Source of the DNA: Nitrobium sp046350935
Lineage (GTDB): Bacteria > Nitrospirota > Thermodesulfovibrionia > Thermodesulfovibrionales > Dissulfurispiraceae
Direction: 5' to 3'
Length of the DNA stretch: 64,000 nt
Assembly: GCA_046350935.1 (NCBI GenBank)
Contig: JAXLZK010000019.1
Location: 1-64,000 of the forward strand
The notes beneath the pieces were generated by a model that was not told the DNA's origin, did no database searches, and saw nothing but the letters and a program-made list of their open reading frames with translations. This document shows, one piece after another, positions 51,341 to 61,589 of this stretch. Within the stretch, counting starts at the first letter, position 1, and every line of letters begins with the position of its first letter. Position numbers and translations under genes: made by a program.

Positions 51341-53500
51341 ATGGATTTGCTCGCGCTCGATACACTGCTTTTTTTTGCCGTCAACCACGGCACTTCCCAT
51401 CCCTTTCTGGACAGTATCATGCCTGTCCTCACAGGGCGGGGAGTCCTTTTGCTGTTCCTCTATCCACTTGGGCTCTTGTGGAAGGGGTACGAGGAAAAAA
51501 GAGTGCACGGCACCACCTCACTCATCGAAGCGGTTTTCAGGGCGCTCCTGACGGCCTTTCTCGCTTTTCTCGTTACCGACTGGGTTTCGAATGAACTGAA
51601 GAATTTCTTTTTGAGAGTCCGTCCCTGCAACGCCCTGGAGGGAGTAAAAGTGCTGGTGGGATGCACCCGGTCAGGCTCCATGCCCTCCAATCACGCCTCC
51701 GGTGCTTTCGCAGAAGCAGTCGCTCTCTATTGTTGTACCCGGAGGCATGTCTCGTGGAAAGCGGGAGCGTATCCTTTTGCCGTTGCCGCCCTTATTGCCT
51801 ATTCACGCATCTATGTCGGCGTCCATTACCCCTCCGATATCCTGGTGGGGAGCCTGGTGGGTGCGGTCGTTTCCCTGGTCATGGTTGCCCTCTTTCGCCA
51901 AGCACGGAGCGCATACAGAACAAGGCCTGCAACGGTGGTTCTTTTTGCCGGGCTCGCGGCCCTGAGCCTGTTTCGTATCTACTATATCCTGCACGGACCC
52001 CTGGACCTCAGCCCGGACGAAGCCCACTATTGGGAGTGGTCGCGACGGCTCGACCTCAGTTATTATTCGAAGGGCCCCATGATCTCCTATCTGATCTTCC
52101 TGGGGACCTCGCTCTTAGGGGATACCGTCTTTGGGATACGCATCATGGCGGTGCTCTTCTCGGTGGCGAGCAGTCTCCTCCTGTTCAGGCTCGTCACTCT
52201 CCTCTACGGAGGAAGGGAGAGGGGGCCTGCGCACGGCGTTCCACCTGAAACGTTCGCGGGGTGCGCCGCGGCACTCCTGCTGCAATTCGTTCCCCTCTTT
52301 GCGCCGTTCGGAGTGATTTTCAGTATCGACTCCCCCTTCATTTTCTTCTGGATCCTGTCGCTCCTCCTGTTCTGGGTGGCGGTGGAAAAGGGGAGCGGCA
52401 CTTCTCCCTACCTCCCCTGGATACTCCTCGGCATCGCCGTGGGGCTTGGACTTCTGACGAAGTATACCATGGCGTTTTTCTATGTATCGGGGTTCCTTTT
52501 TCTTCTCATTTCGGACAGGCGCTTCCTGCTGAAAACGGGGAAGCCCTACTGTGCGCTTCTTGCGAGTCTGCTTGTTTTCAGCCCCGCTATCATCTGGAAC
52601 ATGCAGCACGACTGGGTCACTATAAAGCACACGGCCGGGCAGGCCCATGTCGCAGCGGGCCTTGTCCTCTCTCCGGGAAGCTTTTTCGAGTTCCTGGGCT
52701 CCCAGGTAGGGGTGGTGACCCCCCTTCTTTTTCTCCTCATGTTCTATTCACTGTTCGCTCTGCGCTCCCGGGAGAGCGGACCGGTTTCTCCTTTTCTCCT
52801 CAGCTTCTCCCTGCCGATTCTCCTTTTCTTCCTGCTCAAGAGCGTTCAGGGCAAGGTGCAGGTCAACTGGGCGATGACCGGATACGTTACCGGATTGATC
52901 GCCTTCTCGCATTTTTATTTCGGGAGGAGCGCGGCTACGGAAAGCGGTGGGGGGAGGGGGAAAAAAATATTACTTTTCAGTACCTTATTCTTGGTTCTGC
53001 TTGTATTTTCCGTAAGCCATTATCCCTCCCTTCTGAAGATGCCGCCGAAAAAGGATCCCTCGTCCCGACTGCGCGGCTGGAGAGCGCTCGGAAAGGAGGT
53101 AACCCGGATGCATACGGACCTCTCCCGAAAAGGCCCCGTGCTCCTCTTCTCAGACAGCTATCAGGTGGCGAGCGAGCTGGCGTTCTACGTAGAGGGCCAC
53201 CCGAGGACCTTCGCCCTCAACCTGGGCAGGCGTATGAACCAGTACGACCTGTGGCCCGATATGAATGCGGAAGCGCGCACTATCAGAAGGAGGGCCGGGA
53301 CGTCCTCCGCTGACATGATGAACGGTATCTTTGTTACAATAGGCAGGAAGGAGCTCCCCCGGGAAGTGGCGGGGGCTTTCGACTCCTGTGAAATGAAAAC
53401 AGTGGCCGTGACCGAAAGGGAGTATCTGCTGCGGGAGTATACCCTTTTTGTCTGCTATAATTTCAGGAGCTTGGAGAGAGCAAAACCGGCAACGTTTTAG
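51341..53500 (+). CDS. PAP2 phosphatase fused to a GT39-type glycosyltransferase
   Basis: A 719-aa integral membrane protein of two domains. Residues 1-185 are a PAP2/BacA-like lipid-phosphate phosphatase with all three motifs: KNFFLRVRP near 88, SMPSNHASGAFAEA near 113, and SRIYVGVHYPSDILVGSL near 150. Residues 200-719 are a GT39/ArnT/PMT-type transferase: the DE pair in LSPDEAHYWEWSRRLDLSYYSKGP and the RLVTLLYGG-type helices, about 10 further TM segments. The natural partners undecaprenyl-phosphate recycling and lipid-linked sugar transfer are thus in one chain. A GTG at 51338 is an alternative start. It is followed in operon by GT2 and flippase-like genes. Confidence 0.9.
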   Translation: MDLLALDTLLFFAVNHGTSHPFLDSIMPVLTGRGVLLLFLYPLGLLWKGYEEKRVHGTTSLIEAVFRALLTAFLAFLVTDWVSNELKNFFLRVRPCNALEGVKVLVGCTRSGSMPSNHASGAFAEAVALYCCTRRHVSWKAGAYPFAVAALIAYSRIYVGVHYPSDILVGSLVGAVVSLVMVALFRQARSAYRTRPATVVLFAGLAALSLFRIYYILHGPLDLSPDEAHYWEWSRRLDLSYYSKGPMISYLIFLGTSLLGDTVFGIRIMAVLFSVASSLLLFRLVTLLYGGRERGPAHGVPPETFAGCAAALLLQFVPLFAPFGVIFSIDSPFIFFWILSLLLFWVAVEKGSGTSPYLPWILLGIAVGLGLLTKYTMAFFYVSGFLFLLISDRRFLLKTGKPYCALLASLLVFSPAIIWNMQHDWVTIKHTAGQAHVAAGLVLSPGSFFEFLGSQVGVVTPLLFLLMFYSLFALRSRESGPVSPFLLSFSLPILLFFLLKSVQGKVQVNWAMTGYVTGLIAFSHFYFGRSAATESGGGRGKKILLFSTLFLVLLVFSVSHYPSLLKMPPKKDPSSRLRGWRALGKEVTRMHTDLSRKGPVLLFSDSYQVASELAFYVEGHPRTFALNLGRRMNQYDLWPDMNAEARTIRRRAGTSSADMMNGIFVTIGRKELPREVAGAFDSCEMKTVAVTEREYLLREYTLFVCYNFRSLERAKPATF

Positions 53501-53509
53501 GGGAGGGGA

Positions 53510-54454
53510 ATGACGGTATCGATTGTAGTGCCTCTGTTTAACGAGGAAGACAACGTAGAGACTCTCCACGCGAGGCTTACGGAGGTCCTGGACGGCAATG
53601 CGCTGGAGTACGAAATCATCTATGTTGATGACGGCAGCAACGACAGAACATTGCAGCTCCTTGAAGAAATACAGAAGAAAAACAAGAAAATCCTTGTCCT
53701 CAGCCTGCGGAGAAACTTCGGACAGACTGCGGCTTTTGCCGCGGGGTTCGATTTTGCGCGGGGAGAGATCGTCGTTACCATGGATGGTGATCTCCAGAAC
53801 GACCCTCAGGACATCCCGCGTCTCCTCGAGGTGATCAGGGAGTACGACCTGGTCAGCGGATGGAGGAAGAGGCGCAAGGACCCCTTTCTTACCAGACGGC
53901 TCCCCTCGATGATGGCAAACTGGCTCATCAGCAGGGTCACCGGGGTGCGGCTCCACGATTACGGATGCTCTCTGAAAGCGTACCGCCGGGACGTGGTGAA
54001 GAACCTCCGGCTTTACGGAGAGATGCACCGTTTTATTCCGGCGGTGGCGAGCTGGTACGGGGTCAGGATTGCCGAGATCGAGACCACCCATCACCCGAGG
54101 CTGCGAGGAAAATCGAAATACGGCATCTCCCGGACGCTCAAGGTGCTGCTGGACCTCGTCACCGTGAAGTTTCTCCAGAGCTTTTCCACGAAGCCGATGC
54201 AGTTTTTCGGCCCCATGGGGGTGCTTTTCGGCCTTGCGGGATGCGGCATTTCCCTCTATCTCTCCGCGGAGAAGATACTGAAGGGAGTGCATATCGGCGG
54301 AAGACCCCTTCTGCTTCTGGGAGTGCTGCTGATTATCGTGGGAGTGCAGTTTGTGGGCATGGGGCTCCTGGGCGAGATGCTGGTGCGGGTCTACCACGAG
54401 AGCCAGAAAAAACCGATCTACGCAATCAAGAAAGTCATTGGCGCAGGCAGGTAG
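53510..54454 (+). CDS. GT2 polyprenyl-phosphate glycosyltransferase (ArnC/DPM1-like)
   Basis: A 314-aa inner-membrane GT-A transferase that loads a sugar onto polyprenyl phosphate. N-terminal catalytic domain: SIVVPLFNEEDNV, YVDDGSNDRT, DGDLQNDP and a GYGC-like LHDYGCSLKAYRRDVV, RGKSKYGISRTLKV. Two C-terminal TM helices (about 235-300, PMGVLFGLAGCGISLYL and LLLLGVLLIIVGVQFVG) are typical. It lies 9 nt after the PAP2-GT39 gene and overlaps the next gene by about 17 nt, so the three are one operon. Likely it makes the lipid-linked donor used by the GT39 part. Confidence 0.93.
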   Translation: MTVSIVVPLFNEEDNVETLHARLTEVLDGNALEYEIIYVDDGSNDRTLQLLEEIQKKNKKILVLSLRRNFGQTAAFAAGFDFARGEIVVTMDGDLQNDPQDIPRLLEVIREYDLVSGWRKRRKDPFLTRRLPSMMANWLISRVTGVRLHDYGCSLKAYRRDVVKNLRLYGEMHRFIPAVASWYGVRIAEIETTHHPRLRGKSKYGISRTLKVLLDLVTVKFLQSFSTKPMQFFGPMGVLFGLAGCGISLYLSAEKILKGVHIGGRPLLLLGVLLIIVGVQFVGMGLLGEMLVRVYHESQKKPIYAIKKVIGAGR

Positions 54455-55418
54455 AATACTCGTAAAAACAGGGCTCCTGGCTCTTAAACTGCTGGTGAGT
54501 GCGTCTCTTATCGCCTTCCTGCTCTCAAAGACGGAGCGCGCTCCCCTCCTTGCGACGCTCCGGCAGATGGACCCCGCCGCTTTCCCCGCTGCGATCGGCC
54601 TCTACCTGGCTGCCGCCTTCCTCTCCACGCTGCGCTGGAAGCTCCTCGTTCCGCAGCCTATCGGAATGCGAAGGCTCTTCAGCATGTACCTCATCGGCTC
54701 CTTCTTCAACAACTATCTTCCCGGGGGCGTGGGGGGAGATGCGGTGAAGGCGTATTACCTGAGCAGGGAAATGAAGAAATGCAGTGCGGAGGGGCGGGCC
54801 CCCTCCTTCCACCCCTCGCTGACAGGAGCAATCGCGTCTGTCTTTATGGACAGGTACGTTGGACTCAGCGCCCTCATCTTCCTCAGCGTTGCGGCATTCC
54901 CTTTCGGGATCCGCTACCTGCAAGATGCATCGACGGCGTGGCCGGTGATATGGGCCATTCCCCTCATCGCCCTCGCGTTTCTTGCGGTGAGCCTTCTTAT
55001 CTTCGCCTTCCGCCTGGGAGAGCGTATCCGCTTCCTCCTGAACGTCTATCAGTACCTACACTTTTACCGTTCGCAAAGGGAAGCGCTGCTGAAGGCCTTC
55101 GTCTATTCCCTGGTGATCCAGCTCCTGGGGGTGCTCTCCGTCTACCTGTTGTCGAGGGGGCTTCACCTCTCCCTTCCTTTCCTCTCCCTCCTGGTCTTTC
55201 TGCCGATGATCATTCTCTTTTCCATGATTCCGATTACCGTATCCGGCATCGGATTGCGGGAAGGGGCGTTCGTCTTCCTGCTGGGATCGGCGGGGATCGC
55301 TCCGGCCAGTGCTATAACTCTTTCTCTTGTTTGGTTTTTTTCAGTATTTGTGGCAGGAATCTGGGGGCTGCTGGAATACCTGCGCTACAAGGCGGTGTTT
55401 GGCAGAGAGGTACCATAG
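54438..55418 (+). CDS. Flippase-like LPG_synthase_TM/UPF0104 membrane protein
   Basis: A 326-aa protein with about eight TM helices of the lysylphosphatidylglycerol-synthase TM / UPF0104 family. Motifs: LSTLRWKLLV and YLIGSFFNNYLPGGVGGDAVKAYYLSR near the N-terminal third and IPITVSGIGLREGAFVFLLG near residue 265. I choose TTG at 54438 as start, overlapping the GT2 stop by 17 nt; the upstream extension is a frame shadow. Related proteins act as glycolipid or isoprenoid flippases. It completes the PAP2-GT39/GT2 operon. Its 3' end overlaps the convergent HDOD-AAA gene by 78 nt. Confidence 0.88.
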   Translation: MAQAGRILVKTGLLALKLLVSASLIAFLLSKTERAPLLATLRQMDPAAFPAAIGLYLAAAFLSTLRWKLLVPQPIGMRRLFSMYLIGSFFNNYLPGGVGGDAVKAYYLSREMKKCSAEGRAPSFHPSLTGAIASVFMDRYVGLSALIFLSVAAFPFGIRYLQDASTAWPVIWAIPLIALAFLAVSLLIFAFRLGERIRFLLNVYQYLHFYRSQREALLKAFVYSLVIQLLGVLSVYLLSRGLHLSLPFLSLLVFLPMIILFSMIPITVSGIGLREGAFVFLLGSAGIAPASAITLSLVWFFSVFVAGIWGLLEYLRYKAVFGREVP

Positions 55419-56960
55419 GAGCCGCTTCAGGCTCTTCAGATTGCCGGGGAAGGGGTCTTTCTCGTAGTATTCGCTCAGGCCGAGGCACAGGGCAGGGTCT
55501 CTGATAAAGAGTCCGTACTTCTCAATAATGCCGTCCGCAATGAGCCCGATATCCGGCCTTCGCTCGCGGAGCGGGGGGAGATGCATGCTGACAGGGTCGA
55601 GCGCCGCCAGAAGGCGCGCCGAAAACCTCCCCTCTTCCGCCTCCCGGACAAAGTCCTTCCGGGAAGTGAGGAAAAAACGTATGTCGAACGCGGCGGGACG
55701 CGTCTCCCCGATCTTGTAGAATTCGTCCTTGCTGAAGACCTCCGCCAGCTTTTCCTGCAGGGGAAGCGGGAGGGCGTCGATATCCTTCAGGAGGATGCTT
55801 CCCCCGTTCGCCATTTCCAGCGCGCCCTTGTGCTTTTCGAGCCCCAGGAAACCGCCTTTCGAGCCGAAGAGCTCAATCTCGAGGGTTTCGTTGTCCAGGG
55901 TTTTGCAGTGATAGGAAAGGAAGGGCTTGTTCCTTCGCGGGTTGTCGGGGCGGCGGTGGAGCGCGACAGCCAGCAGCCTCTTTCCCGTTCCCGCCTCGCC
56001 ATGGAGTGCTATATTCCGCTCCAGCCGGTTTGCCGCCTCGACCTCGCTCAGTGCCGCCTTTATGGGCTCGGAGGCGGTGCGGAAGGTAATCACAGGGGGT
56101 TCGGCTCTCTCGGCCGGCGCAAGGAGCGCTTCCGCCTCCTCCTGTACGCCGAACTCCCTGCAGACCTCTTCGAATCGCTCGATGCTGTCCGCCAGCAGCT
56201 CTTCCACGTCGTTCTCGGGAATCCTGAAATATCTCTTCGCCAGCTCCTTGAATTTCTCCTGTGCTTCCACCACCAGGGGAAAGAGCAAACAGCGGGCGCC
56301 GGACGCACCGGCCTCCGTCAGATGAGAGAGCTGCAGCGAGGTATAGGCTGCGGAATACCGTGTCGGGTCCCCTGAGGGGGACGCCTGCAGCCCTTCCGGG
56401 GCAAAGAGAAACCTGGTCACGTTGAGCGTGTCATGGTATATCTTTGGGAGCGGCGGATCTCCCCCGAGCTGCTCCAGATGGTTTGTCGTGAAGAGCCTGT
56501 CCTCGATAAAAAGCTTGTCCTCCGTAGGGATCTTCAGGAGGATTTCGAGCACTTTTCGGTACGATACCTCTTTCCCCAGCATCAGGAGCATCCCCACGGA
56601 GGGGAGGATGCCCGCAAAGAACGCCTCTTCCTCTTCGGCGATATCCGCTCTCCTGTTGAGGGCGGCCGCTATCTCTCCCGCCAGCACCGTGTAGCACCAA
56701 AAGAAGAGGTAGGAGGAGTCCAGAAAAGACTCCTGCTGAAGAATATGCCGTTCCACCTTTTCCGCGCCGAGAAGGGAGATGGCCTGGGATACCGTGCTCA
56801 CTTCGCTTCTCCCCGCCGGTCCGTTGATGAACCGGAGAAGGGAGAAAAACAGCCCCGGATCGTATTTGATCAGATGGGCCACGTTTTGCAGAGATGCTGC
56901 TTCATCGCGGATACAGGTGCGGAGGGGAGCGATCGTGTGCTCGAATACCGGGATATTCAT
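55341..56960 (-). CDS. HDOD domain fused to a degenerate sigma-54-type AAA domain
   Basis: A 539-aa cytoplasmic protein. Residues about 1-215 are HDOD-like (HLIKYDPGLFFSLLRFIN, VSQAISLLGAEKVERHIL). Residues about 300-520 resemble the central AAA+ domain of sigma-54 activators: GEAGTGKRLLAVALH (Walker A-like), SYHCKTLDNETLEIELFGSK, and LPPLRERRPDIGLIADGII. Key activator parts are missing: the GAFTGA loop is GGFLGL, Walker B is ILLKDID instead of FLDEI, and no C-terminal HTH is present. So it probably does not activate sigma-54 and may be a nucleotide-binding signalling scaffold. It is divergent from mnmG; its stop overlaps the flippase gene. Confidence 0.85.
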   Translation of the reverse strand: MNIPVFEHTIAPLRTCIRDEAASLQNVAHLIKYDPGLFFSLLRFINGPAGRSEVSTVSQAISLLGAEKVERHILQQESFLDSSYLFFWCYTVLAGEIAAALNRRADIAEEEEAFFAGILPSVGMLLMLGKEVSYRKVLEILLKIPTEDKLFIEDRLFTTNHLEQLGGDPPLPKIYHDTLNVTRFLFAPEGLQASPSGDPTRYSAAYTSLQLSHLTEAGASGARCLLFPLVVEAQEKFKELAKRYFRIPENDVEELLADSIERFEEVCREFGVQEEAEALLAPAERAEPPVITFRTASEPIKAALSEVEAANRLERNIALHGEAGTGKRLLAVALHRRPDNPRRNKPFLSYHCKTLDNETLEIELFGSKGGFLGLEKHKGALEMANGGSILLKDIDALPLPLQEKLAEVFSKDEFYKIGETRPAAFDIRFFLTSRKDFVREAEEGRFSARLLAALDPVSMHLPPLRERRPDIGLIADGIIEKYGLFIRDPALCLGLSEYYEKDPFPGNLKSLKRLLWYLSAKHRLVAQVFQQPPDSCHKY

Positions 56961-56963
56961 TAA

Positions 56964-56972
56964 TGCTATAAT
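56964..56972 (+). promoter_or_regulatory. Extended -10 promoter of mnmG
   Basis: TGCTATAAT (TATAAT at 56967-56972) lies 10 nt before the mnmG ATG at 56983, giving a leader of about 3 nt. No SD is present. It is overlapped by the start of the divergent HDOD-AAA gene, so the two promoters may interfere. Confidence 0.55.
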
Positions 56973-56982
56973 AAAGAGATTT

Positions 56983-58866
56983 ATGTTTAAAGAGCAAGAT
57001 TACGACGTGATTGTCATCGGTGCCGGCCATGCCGGGTGCGAGGCCGCTCTGTCTGCAGCCCGCCTCGGAATGGAGACCTGTCTTTTTACCATCAACCTCG
57101 ATACTATTGCCCATCTTTCCTGCAATCCTGCCGTCGGGGGGCTCGCCAAAGGGCACCTGGTCCGCGAGATCGACGCCCTCGGAGGGGAAATGGCGAAGGT
57201 GACCGATCAGGCGGGAATACAGTTCAGGATGCTGAACCTCTCCAAAGGGCCGGCAGTCTGGTCATTGAGGGCGCAGGCCGACAGAGCGCTCTACAAAAGG
57301 GCGATGCGCCATTCTCTGGAAAGGCAGGAGCGCCTCGCTATCAAGCAGGGGATGATTGAGAAGATCGTGACGGAAGGCGGCGCGGTGAAGGGGGTGGTCT
57401 CCTCCCTCGGGGTCTTCTACGCGGCACGGGCTGTCGTCGTCACCACGGGCACCTTCCTGAAGGGGCTGATCCATATCGGCCTCGAGAACTTTCAGGCAGG
57501 GAGGGCTGGTGAGTTCCCCTCCGTTGGTTTGTCGGACTCCCTGCGCGCACTGGGCCTCGAAATGGGCAGGCTGAAGACGGGTACGCCCCCCCGGCTGGAT
57601 GCGCGGAGCATCGACTTTTCCCGGACGACGCCGCAGCGGGGGGATGATCCGCCCGTCCCCTTTTCCTACTCGACAGAGAAGATAACGAACCCCCAGTTAC
57701 CCTGTTATATAACCTATACGAACGCGAAGACCCACGAGATAATCCGGGGCGGGCTCGACCGCTCGCCGCTCTATAGCGGACGCATCAAAGGGATCGGCCC
57801 CCGCTACTGCCCCTCTATCGAGGATAAGGTGGTGCGGTTTGCCGACAAGGAGCGGCACCAGATTTTCCTTGAGCCGGAGGGGCTTGAGACGACGGAGTAT
57901 TATGCAAACGGGATCTCGACGAGCCTGCCGTACGATGTTCAGGTGGGGCTCGTACGGAGCATCGAGGGTCTGGAGAATGCGGAGATCATGCGGCCCGCCT
58001 ATGCCATCGAGTACGATTTCGTGTTCCCGACTCAGCTGAAGCATAGCCTCGAGACGAAGGAGGTGGAGGGGCTCTTCCTCGGAGGACAGATAAACGGCAC
58101 GTCGGGGTACGAGGAGGCAGCCGCCCAGGGCTTGATGGCGGGGATCAATGCTTCCCTGAAGCTGAAGGGCTGCCCTCCGCTTATCCTGCACCGCGACGAG
58201 GCGTACATCGGCGTGCTGATCGACGACCTGGTGACAAAGGGAACGACCGAGCCGTACCGCATGTTCACGTCGCGTGCGGAATACCGCCTGCTCCTTCGGC
58301 ACGATAATGCAGATTTCCGGCTTACCGACAAGGGGTATGCCCTGGGCCTCGTCCCTGAGGAGGTCTACGAGCGGTACTCCGGGAAGAAGAGGGCGGTGGC
58401 TGCTGAAATAGGGAGGCTTGCGAAGGAGAGAATCAAGCCTTCCGCCGCAGTGAACGAGGAGCTTTCCGCCTTGGGCACCTCTGTTTTGACAGAGGACGTC
58501 TCTCTCGAAAAGCTCCTGAAGAGGCCTGAGGTGCGCTACTCGTTTATCAGGAGGTTTGCCGCTCCTCCCCAGGAGGCGAGTCCTGAAGTGGAAAGCCTTG
58601 TCGAGATACACGTAAAGTACGAAGGGTACATCCGGAAGCAGGTGGAAATGGCGGAGAGGGCGGACAAATTCGAAGCGAAGAAGATTCCGCCTGATTTCGA
58701 TTTTAAGGCTGTTCCAGGGCTGTCCAGGGAAGTGGTGGAAAAGCTGGCACGGACACAGCCGGAAAATATCGGACAGGCGGGCAGGATTCCGGGTATCACT
58801 CCCGCAGCGGTAGCGGTCCTGCTTGTAGCGGTGGAAAAGCAGTGGAGACGGTCCGGAAACTCCTGA
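56983..58866 (+). CDS. mnmG: tRNA uridine-5-carboxymethylaminomethyl synthase subunit MnmG (GidA)
   Basis: A 627-aa FAD enzyme forming, with MnmE, the cmnm5 modification of wobble U in tRNAs. FAD motif GAGHAGCEAALSAARLG near residues 12-28, CNPAVGGLAKGHLVREIDALGG near 46-67, the conserved PRLDARSIDFS and YCPSIEDKVVRF, and the C-terminal IPGITPAAVAVLLV helical domain. Full length. The start is the ATG after an extended -10 box, possibly leaderless. It overlaps rsmG by 25 nt, the frequent mnmG-rsmG arrangement. mnmE is not in view. Confidence 0.97.
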   Translation: MFKEQDYDVIVIGAGHAGCEAALSAARLGMETCLFTINLDTIAHLSCNPAVGGLAKGHLVREIDALGGEMAKVTDQAGIQFRMLNLSKGPAVWSLRAQADRALYKRAMRHSLERQERLAIKQGMIEKIVTEGGAVKGVVSSLGVFYAARAVVVTTGTFLKGLIHIGLENFQAGRAGEFPSVGLSDSLRALGLEMGRLKTGTPPRLDARSIDFSRTTPQRGDDPPVPFSYSTEKITNPQLPCYITYTNAKTHEIIRGGLDRSPLYSGRIKGIGPRYCPSIEDKVVRFADKERHQIFLEPEGLETTEYYANGISTSLPYDVQVGLVRSIEGLENAEIMRPAYAIEYDFVFPTQLKHSLETKEVEGLFLGGQINGTSGYEEAAAQGLMAGINASLKLKGCPPLILHRDEAYIGVLIDDLVTKGTTEPYRMFTSRAEYRLLLRHDNADFRLTDKGYALGLVPEEVYERYSGKKRAVAAEIGRLAKERIKPSAAVNEELSALGTSVLTEDVSLEKLLKRPEVRYSFIRRFAAPPQEASPEVESLVEIHVKYEGYIRKQVEMAERADKFEAKKIPPDFDFKAVPGLSREVVEKLARTQPENIGQAGRIPGITPAAVAVLLVAVEKQWRRSGNS

Positions 58867-59489
58867 CGGAGGGCCTCCGCGCGCTGGGGTCGGAGCTGGG
58901 TGTCGGCACAGCGGATTCTCTTGCGCCTCTCTTTATCACATATCTCCAGGAGTTGAAGAAGTGGAACCGGGCCTATAACCTTACCGCCCTCGAGAGCGAC
59001 AGGGACATTATCACCAAACATTTCCTCGACTCTCTCCTTTACCTCACCTTCGTCCCGTCAGGAAGCGGGAGTCTTGCCGATGTGGGCAGCGGAGCCGGCT
59101 TCCCGGGAGTGCCGCTGGCGATTGCCCGGCCTGAAAAGTCCGTTGTTCTCATAGAACCTTCCCGAAAGAAAACAGCCTTTCTCAAGCACCTTACAAGGAC
59201 TCTCTCCCTCGGCAATGTAGAGGTTGTCGGGGCCCGGATCGAAGAGATGCGGGACCGACTTTTCGATGTGGTGGTTACCAGAGCCCTCTTCAGCATAGGA
59301 GATTTTGTCGGCAAGGCGGGGCATGCCGTAAAGAAGAACGGCTATCTGGTTGCGAGCAAAGGGCCGAAGCTTTCTGAAGAGCTGCAGGACCTCCCTGCAG
59401 CGGCTCGCTGCGAGGTGCGGACGGTTCCTCTTCCGCTGACCTCCCTCGAACGGCATTTGGTGAAAATTGTACTGAATGCTCCCTCGTAG
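58842..59489 (+). CDS. rsmG: 16S rRNA (G527-N7) methyltransferase RsmG
   Basis: A 215-aa SAM methyltransferase modifying G527 of 16S rRNA (also called GidB). Marks: YLQELKKWNRAYNLTAL near residue 34, HFLDSLLYL, the SAM site LADVGSGAGFPGVPLAI near 79-95, VLIEPSRKKTAFLKHL and VVTRALFSIGDFV. It starts with GTG at 58842, within the end of mnmG (25-nt overlap), so it is translationally coupled. It is the last protein gene before the rRNA operon. Confidence 0.96.
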   Translation: METVRKLLTEGLRALGSELGVGTADSLAPLFITYLQELKKWNRAYNLTALESDRDIITKHFLDSLLYLTFVPSGSGSLADVGSGAGFPGVPLAIARPEKSVVLIEPSRKKTAFLKHLTRTLSLGNVEVVGARIEEMRDRLFDVVVTRALFSIGDFVGKAGHAVKKNGYLVASKGPKLSEELQDLPAAARCEVRTVPLPLTSLERHLVKIVLNAPS

Positions 59490-59518
59490 TGCGCAAAACG
59501 CAAAAGGAGAAAGGTTTG

Positions 59519-59547
59519 TTGACTTTCGGCAACGGATTTTCTATTGT
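59519..59547 (+). promoter_or_regulatory. rRNA promoter P1
   Basis: TTGACT (59519-59524), 17-nt spacer, TATTGT (59542-59547). It is the first of two tandem promoters before the 16S gene, 30 nt after rsmG. Confidence 0.6.
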
Positions 59548-59693
59548 AAAAGCAGTTCTTTTAGATCATCCACTTCTTTTGCTTTACCCCTGCGCGCTTC
59601 GTGCGCAGGAAGCGAAGAAAGCTTCCCGTTTCTGTTTGCCAGAGAAAAGTTTCTGATGGAAAGCTTCTGTTTTTTAAAGAAATATTTTAAGGG

Positions 59694-59722
59694 TTGACAG
59701 AAAGAGCAGGATCTGGTAAAGT
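59694..59722 (+). promoter_or_regulatory. rRNA promoter P2
   Basis: TTGACA (59694-59699), 17-nt spacer, extended -10 TGGTAAAGT (59714-59722), preceded by an A/T-rich UP-element-like tract (about 59668-59690, TTTTTTAAAGAAATATTTT). About 180 nt upstream of the 16S 5' end. BoxA-like GTTCTTTGA elements follow at 59732-59740 and 59847-59855. Confidence 0.75.
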
Positions 59723-59860
59723 AAAGACATCGATGTTCTTTGAGCAGCAACACTGTGCTCATCACTCTGCAATGCCGTAAGGTTCAAGCGAGCGTACCTT
59801 ATTACAGGCAAGTGAGCTTGGATACTTTGGCAATGTGGGGCTTTTTGTTCTTTGAAAACT

Positions 59861-59874
59861 AAAGGTAGATTCTG
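59861..59874 (+). other. 5' half of the 16S processing stem
   Basis: AAAGGTAGATTCTG is exactly complementary to CAGAATCTACCTTT at 61502-61515, bracketing the 16S gene. The pair should form the long RNase III-type processing stem of the pre-rRNA. Confidence 0.85.
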
Positions 59875-59903
59875 TCAAGAAGTTTGAGTTTAACAGGAAG
59901 AAA

Positions 59904-61484
<1,581 letters not shown>

Positions 61485-61589
61485 TAAGGAAAGAAAAATG
61501 GCAGAATCTACCTTTTAGTTTTATAGATTACGATCTTTGACAATGTGGGGGAGTAGGAGTAAGGGAAGTAAGGAAGGAAGGAGAAGTAA
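61485..61589 (+). other. 16S-23S internal transcribed spacer, without tRNA
   Basis: About 105 nt. It contains the 3' half of the 16S processing stem (CAGAATCTACCTTT, 61502-61515), a boxA-like GATCTTTGACAATGT (61530-61544) and a purine-rich AAGGAAGGAAGGAG stretch. No tRNA-Ile or tRNA-Ala gene is present. Confidence 0.9.
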
